Positions 15,567 through 21,691 of a stretch of 21,691 bases of DNA are shown piece after piece (position 1 is the first letter of the stretch; each line of letters begins with the position of its first letter). The notes beneath the pieces were generated by a model. That model saw only the letters and a list, made by a program, of their open reading frames with translations. It ran no database searches and had not been told where the DNA came from. The translations under genes and the position numbers were made by a program. The stretch comes from an uncultured Vogesella sp. (GTDB lineage: Bacteria; Pseudomonadota; Gammaproteobacteria; Burkholderiales; Chromobacteriaceae): the NCBI GenBank assembly GCA_946479405.1, contig CAMLGD010000029.1:1-21691 (forward strand), given 5' to 3'.

Positions 15567-16952
15567 ATGCGATGGATACTTCCCCCGGCGGCGCTGCTGC
15601 TGTGTCTGGCGGCCGGCGGCGCGCAGGCGAGCGAGCGCAGCCCGGCGCCCGCCGCCAGCAGCGACATCCCGCTGCAGCATGACAACTGGCCGCGCGTGGC
15701 GCTGCCGTGGCAGGCCGCGCGCAGTGCGGCGGACTGGTGGCAGGCGTTTGGCAGCGCCAGCCTGCCGGCGCTGCAGGCGCGCGCGCGTGCGGCCAACCCC
15801 GGCCTGCTGTCGGCGCAGGCTGCCATCGCCAAGGCACGGGCAACGTTGGCCGCCACCGATGCCGACGGCAGCGTACAGCTGACCGCCAGCGCCAGCAGCC
15901 AGCACAGCCGGCAGGGCGGCAACGGTAGCAGTAGCAGCCGGCTGGCGCCGGAGATCAGCTACAGCCTGGACTGGTGGGGCAGGCAGGCGGCAGAGAGCCA
16001 GGCTGCAGCGGTGCGGCTGGCGGCCAGCGAAGCCAGCCGCGATGCCAGCGCGCTGACGCTGGATAGCGAAGTGGCGCGACAGTATTTCAGCCTGCTGGCG
16101 CTGACGCAGCAACAACAGCTGGCCAGCCGGCAGCTGACGCTGATGACACAGCGCAGCCTGCTGCTGCAGCAACAGGTGGCATATGGCGCCAAGGCCGCCT
16201 ACGAGTTGGCCGCATTGCAGCAGGATGTGGCCAGCAAGACCGCCAGCGTGGCGGCGCTGATGCTGTCGCTACGGCAGGCCGCCAGCGCGCTGGCGGTGCT
16301 GTGCGGCGCGGCGACGCCGGATTTCCAGCTGACGCCGGAACCGCTGGCGGACTTGCAACTGCCGTATCCGGCGCCGTTGCAGCCAGCCGCGCTATTGCTG
16401 CAGCGGCCGGATATCCGCGCCGCCGATGCCACGTTGCAGGCGGCACAGGCGGATATCGCCGCCGCGCGCGCCGCCTTGTATCCGACGCTGACTTTCAGCT
16501 GGCAGGGTGTGCTCAGCAAGGTGGCTGGCGGCCCCAGCCAGTGGGTGACCACCGCCGCCGCCGCACTGGCCGGCACCCTGTACGATGGCGGCCGCCTGCG
16601 CGCCGAGGTGCGCTACAGCGAAGCGCAATGGCAGGTGCAGCTGCAGGCCTGGCGCAGCACGGTGCTGAGCGCCATTGCCGAGGCGGACAACGCCATGCAG
16701 GCGCTGGCCGCCTACCGCCAGGCGATGACCGCGCTGGACGCGCAGCTGCAGGCCGCCGAGCAGCAGGAGCGCAGCAGCGACGCGCGCTACCGGCTGGGTG
16801 CCATCGACAGGTCCAGCCTGCTGGCGCAGCAGGAAACCACGCTGGCGGTGCGCCAGAGCTGGTTCGACATGCGCAGCAAGCTGCTGTCCGCCAGCGCCAC
16901 CCTGTACGAAGCGCTGGGCGGCGCACCGCTGCTGGCGGCTGGCGGTGGCTAA
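15567..16952 (+). CDS. TolC/NodT-type outer-membrane efflux channel
   Basis: A 461-aa outer-membrane factor. It has a signal peptide with predicted cleavage after AQA (residue 21), two repeated outer-membrane-efflux domains (about 55-245 and 265-450) rich in Ala/Gln coiled-coil helices, and the typical motifs RPDIRAAD (about 274-281) and YPTLTFSW (about 301-308). Many NodT-family channels are lipoproteins with a lipobox Cys; here the only early Cys follows LLL and the lipobox is poor, so signal peptidase I processing is more likely. It begins 9 bp after macB and completes the tripartite pump. AGGAT lies upstream of the start. Confidence 0.9.
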   Translation: MRWILPPAALLLCLAAGGAQASERSPAPAASSDIPLQHDNWPRVALPWQAARSAADWWQAFGSASLPALQARARAANPGLLSAQAAIAKARATLAATDADGSVQLTASASSQHSRQGGNGSSSSRLAPEISYSLDWWGRQAAESQAAAVRLAASEASRDASALTLDSEVARQYFSLLALTQQQQLASRQLTLMTQRSLLLQQQVAYGAKAAYELAALQQDVASKTASVAALMLSLRQAASALAVLCGAATPDFQLTPEPLADLQLPYPAPLQPAALLLQRPDIRAADATLQAAQADIAAARAALYPTLTFSWQGVLSKVAGGPSQWVTTAAAALAGTLYDGGRLRAEVRYSEAQWQVQLQAWRSTVLSAIAEADNAMQALAAYRQAMTALDAQLQAAEQQERSSDARYRLGAIDRSSLLAQQETTLAVRQSWFDMRSKLLSASATLYEALGGAPLLAAGGG

Positions 16953-17134
16953 CGCGGGCGACGCTATCCTGCGCGCTTGCGCCGCCGATTCCGCCCCCGG
17001 TGAGTGCCCGCCACGCACGGCTTTGCCATGCTGCCAGTGCGGGCGGCAGCCAGCGGTGTGCTAGTTGCCGTCGCGCTGGCTTTCCGCCTTCCGCACAATT
17101 TGCCATACTCGCCTACCACCGCGCGGCGACAGAA

Positions 17135-17157
17135 AAATATCAACTAACCTGATATTT
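17135..17157. promoter_or_regulatory. Palindromic MarR-type operator
   Basis: AAATATCA (17135-17142) and TGATATTT (17150-17157) are perfect 8-bp inverted arms with a 7-bp spacer, in an AT-rich island of an otherwise GC-rich gap (16953-17204). It ends 47 bp before the marR start, where MarR-family proteins usually bind and autorepress. Size and symmetry fit a MarR dimer. Confidence 0.65.
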
Positions 17158-17204
17158 AGTGTTGCCGAATGGCCCGTTTTCGCTGCCGGCAAGGAAGGTT
17201 TGCA

Positions 17205-17666
17205 ATGAGTGATGACATGCTGGCGCCTGGCGCCACTGAACGACCGCTGGGCATCGCCTACCTGATCGGCCGGCTGGAGCACATGCTCAGCCGGCAGCTG
17301 CGCGACAGCCTTATGCAGCTGGGGCTGACCAGCAGCCAGTACCGCATGTTGTCGCAGCTGCAGGCGCACGGACGGCTGTCCAACGCACAGCTGGCGGAGC
17401 GTGCGCTGGTGTCGCCGCAAGCGGCCAACGAGACGGTGAAGATCATGGAGGGCAAGGGCTGGATCGAGCGCGAGCCGGATCCGGTCCACGGCCGCATCAT
17501 CAATCTGCGCCTGACCGCGGCAGCGCTGGCGCTGCTGCTGGCCTGCGACCGCGCGGTGGCGCAGCAGGAACAGCGCATGCTGGCCGAGGTGGCCGGCGAT
17601 GAACGCCTGCAGTTGCAGTGGCTGCTGCGGGCGCTGGTGCGCGGGTTGGACACACAGGCGGAATAA
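17205..17666 (+). CDS. MarR-family transcriptional regulator
   Basis: A 153-aa winged-helix regulator with the MarR layout. An N-terminal dimerisation helix (IAYLIGRLEHMLSRQL) comes first, then the HTH around LSNAQLAERALVSPQAANETVKIME, a wing with REPDPVHGRIINLRLT, and a C-terminal dimerisation helix. The start at 17205 has AAGGA upstream. It follows the efflux operon by 252 bp on the same strand and precedes a LysR gene by 30 bp. MarR proteins commonly repress neighbouring efflux genes and respond to phenolic or drug ligands, so control of macAB is plausible but not shown. Confidence 0.9.
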   Translation: MSDDMLAPGATERPLGIAYLIGRLEHMLSRQLRDSLMQLGLTSSQYRMLSQLQAHGRLSNAQLAERALVSPQAANETVKIMEGKGWIEREPDPVHGRIINLRLTAAALALLLACDRAVAQQEQRMLAEVAGDERLQLQWLLRALVRGLDTQAE

Positions 17667-17696
17667 GCGCGCTGGCGCTGAGTGCAGGAGCACGGC

Positions 17697-18614
17697 ATGG
17701 ACCTGAAGCAGATCGAATACTTTGTGCGCGTGGCGGAACTGGGCAGTTTTACCCGTGCCGCCATCGTGCTGGATATCGCCCAGCCGGCGCTGAGCCGGCA
17801 GATCCGCCAGCTGGAAGTCGAGCTGCGGCAGACACTGCTGCTGCGTAATGGCCGTGGCGTGACACTGACCGAGGCCGGCAAGCTGCTGCTGGAGCATGGC
17901 CGTGGCGTGTTGCACCAGGTAGAGCGTACCCGTGAGGAGCTGGGCCGCGTGCGCGGCGCACTGGCCGGCAAGGTGGCGCTAGGGCTGCCGCCCAGCCTGT
18001 CGCGCGTACTGTCGGTGCCGCTGTCGCGTGCATTTCGCGCCCGGCTGCCGGAGGCGTCGCTGGCTATTCGCGAGGGGCTGTCGGCCAATATGCTGGAGTC
18101 GCTGCGCAATGGCCGGCTGGATATCGCGCTGCTGTACAACCCGGTGCCGGCAGCGGATATCGACATCCTGCCGTTGTGCGACGAGGCGCTGTACCTGGTG
18201 GAACTGGCGGCGGAAGGCAGCGCCAGCGGCCCGGTAACACTGGCCGAGCTGGCCGCCCGGCCGCTGGTGATCCCGTCGCAGCCGCACGCCATCCGCATGC
18301 TGGTGGAGTCGGAGCTGGGCGCACGCGGCCTGCGGCCAACCGTGGCGCTGGAAATCGACAGCGTGCCGGCGATCCTGGAACTGGTGGCCGATGGCGCCGG
18401 CTGCGCGGTGTTGTCGCGCTTGGCGGTGTCCAGCAGCGACAAGGCCACACGCCTGCGCCTGCGCCAGATCGGCGAGCCGGGGCTGTTCAGCCGCCTGGCA
18501 TTGGTGGTGAGTGCACATCGCCCGCGCACGTTGACGCAACAGGCGATGCAGGAACTGTTGCGCGAAATGCTGCCGGCCATCATCGAAGGCAAAGCGCTGC
18601 CACCGGTGCCGTGA
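17697..18614 (+). CDS. LysR-family transcriptional regulator (Nac-like)
   Basis: A 305-aa LysR-type regulator. The N-terminal HTH starts MDLKQIEYFVRVAELGSFTR, with the recognition helix near QPALSRQIRQLE, and a linker helix leads to a periplasmic-binding-protein-like effector domain (about 92-300). The beginning resembles the Nac/TsaR branch. The ATG at 17697 with AGGAG upstream is preferred to a GTG at 17682. It lies 30 bp after marR and is probably co-transcribed with it. LysR proteins usually regulate divergent neighbours; no divergent gene is present here, so its target may be elsewhere. Confidence 0.9.
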   Translation: MDLKQIEYFVRVAELGSFTRAAIVLDIAQPALSRQIRQLEVELRQTLLLRNGRGVTLTEAGKLLLEHGRGVLHQVERTREELGRVRGALAGKVALGLPPSLSRVLSVPLSRAFRARLPEASLAIREGLSANMLESLRNGRLDIALLYNPVPAADIDILPLCDEALYLVELAAEGSASGPVTLAELAARPLVIPSQPHAIRMLVESELGARGLRPTVALEIDSVPAILELVADGAGCAVLSRLAVSSSDKATRLRLRQIGEPGLFSRLALVVSAHRPRTLTQQAMQELLREMLPAIIEGKALPPVP

Positions 18615-18792
18615 GGCGCGGAGTCGCTGACCATTACTGGCCCGCAGTGGTCGAGTTATAGCAAACCGATATGGCTGTGATTTGATCTTGCCATTCGCCG
18701 TCGTGGCAGGCAGCGCAAAAAATACCAGCGGCGGTAGCTGCCCCGGCAAGCCGCTGGCCACACTGAGACATTAAGCCGGCCGGCCGTTGCGC

Positions 18793-18816
18793 ATTGCGGC
18801 CAACGTTGGCCGCAAT
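18793..18816. repeat. Perfect 24-bp palindrome made of two TGCGGCCAAC motifs
   Basis: The half-site ATTGCGGCCAAC is followed directly by its exact reverse complement, with no spacer. It joins two copies of the dispersed 10-mer (18795-18804 and 18805-18814) head to head in the 260-bp gap between the two LysR genes. A third copy of the 9-mer is nearby (18837-18845). It could form a hairpin or cruciform, or serve as terminator for the upstream LysR gene. Confidence 0.9.
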
Positions 18817-18874
18817 CTCTCGCCGCCACTGCCGCGGTTGGCCGCCAGCGGTGGCGATGCGGTAATCTGCCGGC

Positions 18875-19786
18875 ATGCGAAAACTTCCTCCCCTTGGCGC
18901 GTTGCGGGCGTTCGAAGCCGCCGCGCGGCATGGCCACTTTGGCAAGGCGGCCGACGAGCTGTGTGTGACCCACAGCGCCATCAGCCATCAGGTGCGTGCG
19001 CTGGAGAGCGCGCTGGATACCGTGCTGTTCGAAAAGCACGGCCGCCTGCAGCGGCTGACCGACGCCGGACAGCGGCTGCACTATTCGCTGCAGCAGGCGC
19101 TGGACATCATGGCGGAGGCCTGCGGCAATGCGGCTGCGCCCGGCATGAGCGGGGCGCTGAAGATATCCGCGCCGGCGGAGCTGGCGCAGCGGCTGTTACC
19201 GCGCCTGATCGGCGATTTTGCCCAGCGTCACCCGGGCATCACCCTGCATTTGCTGGTGCACGACAGCGATGCGACCGAGATCAATCCGGCCGCCGACATC
19301 ACCATCCTGTACGCGATGGGCGACAGCGACTGGACGCGCTACTGGGTGGTGCCGTTCCGTGCCATCGAGTTCTTTCCGGTATGCCACCCGTCGCTGATCG
19401 AGGGCGACAACGCGCTGCGCCAGCCACAGGATCTGGCACGCTACTGTCTGCTGCACGACGATGCCGATGGCAAGACCTGGGCCACCTGGCTGGGTGCCCA
19501 TGCCGCCACGCTGGCGATGCCGGCGCGCAACATCCACTTTGCCCATTCCGGGCTGGCCATCGAGGCGGCGCTGCAACAGACCGGTGTGTGCCTGGCCGAC
19601 GAGCTGACCGCCGGCGACGAGCTGAAAAGCGGCCGCCTGATCCGGCCGTTCCGCGGCGCGGTGCCATCGCCCGGCAACTACTATCTGCTGGCGGAACGGC
19701 GCAAGCGCGACGATGCGCGGCTGGCCAGCTTTGTCGGCTTTGCCGGCCTGGCGCGCTACTTATGTGAAAACGATTCACCGGTCTGA
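18875..19786 (+). CDS. LysR-family transcriptional regulator (GcvA-like)
   Basis: A 303-aa LysR-type regulator of the GcvA/AmpR style. The N-terminus LPPLGALRAFEAAARHGHFGKAADEL leads into an HTH with THSAISHQVRALE. The effector domain follows from about residue 93. The start has no clear ribosome-binding site. A TAATCT element (18863-18868) ends six bases before the ATG, so the message could be leaderless. The gene lies 99 bp before agmatine deiminase on the same strand, suggesting that it regulates that gene or shares its transcript. Confidence 0.9.
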   Translation: MRKLPPLGALRAFEAAARHGHFGKAADELCVTHSAISHQVRALESALDTVLFEKHGRLQRLTDAGQRLHYSLQQALDIMAEACGNAAAPGMSGALKISAPAELAQRLLPRLIGDFAQRHPGITLHLLVHDSDATEINPAADITILYAMGDSDWTRYWVVPFRAIEFFPVCHPSLIEGDNALRQPQDLARYCLLHDDADGKTWATWLGAHAATLAMPARNIHFAHSGLAIEAALQQTGVCLADELTAGDELKSGRLIRPFRGAVPSPGNYYLLAERRKRDDARLASFVGFAGLARYLCENDSPV

Positions 19787-19885
19787 CAGATTTCATCATT
19801 AGTCGGCGAGAAAAACTCACCATACCCTGTGCCTTGCCTGTCGGCATGTCGCCGCTGGCGCCACCTATCCTGCTGGAGCTCCCGC

Positions 19886-20992
19886 ATGGCACAGACGCTG
19901 ACTTCTCTTCCCCGCAACGATGGTTTCCGCTGCCCCGGCGAATTCGAACCCAAGTCCGGCTGCTGGCTGGGCTGGCCGGAGCGCCCGGACGTGTGGCGCC
20001 ATGGCGGCAAGCCGGCGCAGCGGGTGTGGGTGGCCATCTGCAGTGCCATTGCCGACAGCGAGCCGGTGACGGTGTGCGCATCGGCGGCGCAGTATGCCAA
20101 TGCCCGCGCCATGCTGCCGCCGCATATCCGCGTGCTGGAAATGAGCGTCAACGATGCCTGGTTCCGCGATACCGGCCCGGCCTGGCTGCTGAACGACCAC
20201 GGCGCGGTGCGCGGTGTCGATTTCCAGTTCAATGCCTATGGCGGCCTGGACGGCGGTATCTATTTCCCGTGGGACCGTGATGAGCAGATTGCGCAGAAGA
20301 TTCTGGAGGCGGAGCGGGTGGCGCGTTACCGCGCGCCGTTCATCGCCGAGATGGGCGGCATCCAGTGCGATGGCGAGGGTACGGTGCTGACCACCGAGCA
20401 ATGCCTGCTCAACGCCAACCGCAATGCGCGGCTGGGCAAGGAGGCAATGACGCAGTTGCTGCTGGATTACCTTGGCGCCAGCAAGGTGATCTGGCTGCCG
20501 CGCGGCTGCCGGTTTGACGAAACCGACGGCCACATCGACGACCTGGCCTGCTTCGTGCGCCCGGGCGAGGTGGTGATGCAGTGGAGCGACGACCCCGCCG
20601 ACCCGCAGTACGACATCTACCAGGAGGCCTACCGCATCCTGGCCGCCAGCACCGATGCGCGCGGCCGCCGGCTGACCATCCACAAGCTGCCGGCGCCGGC
20701 GCCGCTGGTGTGGACGGCGGAGGAGGCCGCCGGGCTGGACCACGGCGAGCACGCCATGTCGCGACAGGCCGGCACCCGCATCTGCGCCTCCTATATCAAC
20801 TACTACCTGGGCAACAGCGTGCTGCTGGTGCCGGAGTTTGGCGACCCCAACGATGTGCCGGCGCAGCGCGTGCTGGCGGCGTTGTTCCCGCAGCAGCGGG
20901 TGATCGGCATCGCCAATGCGCGCGAGATTTTGCTGGGCGGCGGCAGCCTGCACTGCATCACCAGCGCGCAGTACGCGCCGCAGCAGCGCTGA
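19886..20992 (+). CDS. aguA: Agmatine deiminase
   Basis: A 368-aa agmatine iminohydrolase of the peptidyl-arginine-deiminase fold. It converts agmatine to N-carbamoylputrescine and ammonia. Family motifs are WPERPDVWR (30-38), the catalytic/substrate region WFRDTGP (92-98), DGHIDD with His216 (214-219), and the nucleophile Cys357 in GGGSLHCIT near the C-terminus. The length is typical. The start at 19886 follows GGAG. No N-carbamoylputrescine amidohydrolase (aguB) is adjacent, though a polyamine-type binding-protein gene lies just downstream on the other strand. The route to putrescine must be completed elsewhere. Confidence 0.95.
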   Translation: MAQTLTSLPRNDGFRCPGEFEPKSGCWLGWPERPDVWRHGGKPAQRVWVAICSAIADSEPVTVCASAAQYANARAMLPPHIRVLEMSVNDAWFRDTGPAWLLNDHGAVRGVDFQFNAYGGLDGGIYFPWDRDEQIAQKILEAERVARYRAPFIAEMGGIQCDGEGTVLTTEQCLLNANRNARLGKEAMTQLLLDYLGASKVIWLPRGCRFDETDGHIDDLACFVRPGEVVMQWSDDPADPQYDIYQEAYRILAASTDARGRRLTIHKLPAPAPLVWTAEEAAGLDHGEHAMSRQAGTRICASYINYYLGNSVLLVPEFGDPNDVPAQRVLAALFPQQRVIGIANAREILLGGGSLHCITSAQYAPQQR

Positions 20993-20996
20993 GCCG

Positions 20997-21020
20997 GCGG
21001 CGACCAACGTTGGCCGCCGC
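20997..21020. repeat. 24-bp imperfect palindrome containing GTTGGCCGC, after aguA
   Basis: Twelve-base arms GCGGCGACCAAC and GTTGGCCGCCGC pair with one mismatch, centred on AACGTT, 4 bp after the aguA stop codon. The right half contains the dispersed 9-mer (21009-21017). It is positioned as a possible terminator for aguA, but no T-run follows. Confidence 0.75.
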
Positions 21021-21155
21021 GTCAGCCGCCACCGCGCCGCCGCAGGCAGTCCCCGCTACCGGCACGGGATTCACGCCACGCTGCTTGCATGCCGGGGCAA
21101 ATTGATCCCTGCCCGGCTGGTGCCAGCGGCTTCAGGGCCGGTTGATCGCGTGCCG

Positions 21156-21179
21156 GCACCCGCCGGGGATGGCGGGTGC
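21156..21179. other. Nine-bp GC hairpin in the aguA/polyamine gap
   Basis: GCACCCGCC (21156-21164) and GGCGGGTGC (21171-21179) pair perfectly around a six-base loop. It sits between the convergent aguA and polyamine-binding-protein genes and may end transcription from either side. No T-run is seen. Confidence 0.45.
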
Positions 21180-21191
21180 TGAATGGCAACA

Positions 21192-21213
21192 GGCCGCAGC
21201 AAGTGCTGCGGCC
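21192..21213 (-). terminator. Hairpin after the polyamine-binding-protein gene, overlapping a motif copy
   Basis: GGCCGCAGC (21192-21200) and GCTGCGGCC (21205-21213) form a perfect nine-bp stem with a four-base loop, 23 bp beyond the minus-strand stop codon at 21237. The right arm overlaps TGCGGCCAAC (21207-21216). On the minus strand only a weak TGTTGCC follows, so termination efficiency is uncertain. Confidence 0.5.
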
Positions 21214-21236
21214 AACGTTGCGGGGATGTTGCGGGT

Positions 21237-21691
21237 CTAGCGTGCCGCCCAGGCGTTGAAGCGCTCTTCCAGCTCCTCGCCATGTTCCACCCAGAAGTTC
21301 ACGTCCAGCGCTGCGGCGTTCTTCAGGTTGGCCGGCCAGGTCGGCAGGTTGGGCGCCACCTTGGCGTCCACTTTCTGTACCGCCTTCAGGTTGGTGGGGC
21401 CGTAGGCGATGCGGTTGGAGTAGATGGCCTGATTTTCCGGCTTGCCGGCGTTCTTGATGAAGGCCAGCGCTTCCCTGGCGTTGGGTGAGCCCTTGGGCAC
21501 GGCCCAGAAGTCCACGTCATAGATGCTGCCGGTCCACACCACCTTCAGGTTCTTGCCTTCCTTCTGCACCGCATCGATGCGGCCGTTGTAGGCCGAGCTC
21601 ATCACTACATCGCCGGAGGCCAGGAACTGTGGCGGTTGGGCGCCGGCTTCCCACCACTGGATGCTGGGCTTGAGCTGGTCCAGCTTCTTGA
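21237..21691 (-). CDS. Polyamine-type periplasmic binding protein, C-terminal part (partial)
   Basis: The frame is open to the window edge, so only about 151 C-terminal residues are present; the N-terminus and signal peptide lie outside. Visible segments include WWEAGAQPPQFLASGDVV, MSSAYNGR, VDFWAVPKGSPN and YGPTNLKA, which match the second lobe of PotD/PotF-like spermidine/putrescine-binding proteins. The stop TAG is at 21237-21239. The apparent start near 21605 is an internal GTG, not the real start. Uptake of a polyamine or related amine would fit with the convergent agmatine deiminase gene. Confidence 0.8.
   Translation of the reverse strand, partial: KKLDQLKPSIQWWEAGAQPPQFLASGDVVMSSAYNGRIDAVQKEGKNLKVVWTGSIYDVDFWAVPKGSPNAREALAFIKNAGKPENQAIYSNRIAYGPTNLKAVQKVDAKVAPNLPTWPANLKNAAALDVNFWVEHGEELEERFNAWAAR

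Larger units (their letters stand above)
1227..21216. repeat. Dispersed motif GCGGCCAAC / TGCGGCCAAC, 22 copies
   Basis: Plus-strand copies of the 9-mer begin at 1227, 2332, 3275, 9504, 12310, 14576, 15789, 17421, 18332, 18796 and 21208. Minus-strand copies (GTTGGCCGC) begin at 2985, 8480, 10267, 12336, 13393, 13859, 15845, 16205, 18805, 18837 and 21009. Sixteen carry the extra T that makes TGCGGCCAAC. At about 66% GC, roughly 0.5 copies of the 9-mer and 0.1 of the 10-mer would be expected by simple base composition. Eight copies are intergenic, several as inverted pairs. The rest lie in coding sequence in all three codon phases. Confidence 0.9.

Noticed and set aside
13635..16172. 845-aa open frame on the minus strand across macB and the outer-membrane channel
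   Set aside because: Antisense shadow of two well-supported genes. Composition is His/Gln/Arg-rich with no domain, a usual artefact of high-GC codon bias.
1227..21216. Chi or KOPS-like octamer as explanation for the dispersed motif
   Set aside because: Those motifs are normally strand-biased along a replichore; here the copies are split 11/11 and form inverted pairs. The window is short, so this is a preference, not proof.
21237..21605. Complete 122-aa gene starting at 21605
   Set aside because: The frame is open to the window edge with clear binding-protein sequence upstream of that codon, so it is the tail of a longer gene.

Overview
This is a GC-rich, densely coded chromosomal window. 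Gene order and protein style suggest a betaproteobacterium, most plausibly a Neisseriales/Chromobacteriaceae-type organism (inferred, moderate to low confidence). It has no rRNA, tRNA, CRISPR array, insertion sequence or phage gene that I can see.

Layout. (1) 1-56: a tandem octanucleotide repeat at the window edge. (2) 133-3249 (+): an overlapping three-gene operon encoding an SDR oxidoreductase, a hydroxylysine-kinase-like APH-fold kinase and an AGXT2L-type PLP phospho-lyase. (3) 10713-3427 (-): an eight-gene operon converging on it. In transcription order it encodes a homoserine dehydrogenase without ACT domain, an aldehyde dehydrogenase, a basic-amino-acid ABC transporter (ATPase, binding protein, two permeases), a PLP gamma-lyase of the Cys/Met family, and an Lrp/AsnC regulator. 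Just upstream on the same strand are a second Lrp/AsnC regulator and an unrecognised 224-aa protein. (4) 12440-16952 (+): a MacA-MacB-TolC-type tripartite efflux operon. (5) 17205-18614 (+): MarR and LysR regulators, with a clear palindromic operator before marR. (6) 18875-20992 (+): a GcvA-type LysR regulator followed by agmatine deiminase. (7) 21691-21237 (-): the C-terminal part of a polyamine-type periplasmic binding protein, cut by the window edge.

How the genes may work together. The minus-strand operon reads as a catabolic route: import of a basic or guanidino amino acid, gamma-cleavage to homoserine, oxidation to aspartate semialdehyde, then oxidation to aspartate. This gene logic matches the canavanine gamma-lyase pathway described in Pseudomonas and Rhizobiales. 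The plus-strand trio looks like a second amino-acid or amino-alcohol module (phosphorylate, then eliminate phosphate and ammonia). The agmatine deiminase and polyamine-binding genes extend the guanidine/polyamine theme.

The most striking non-gene signal is a dispersed motif. I count GCGGCCAAC 22 times on the two strands together, 16 of them as the 10-mer TGCGGCCAAC, where well under one would be expected by chance. Copies lie in all three codon phases, are balanced between strands, and form intergenic inverted pairs including a perfect 24-bp palindrome. Its density (about one per kb) and layout resemble DNA uptake sequences of Neisseriaceae and Pasteurellaceae, but the motif differs from those. 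The transporter/gamma-lyase segment is the one long stretch without it.
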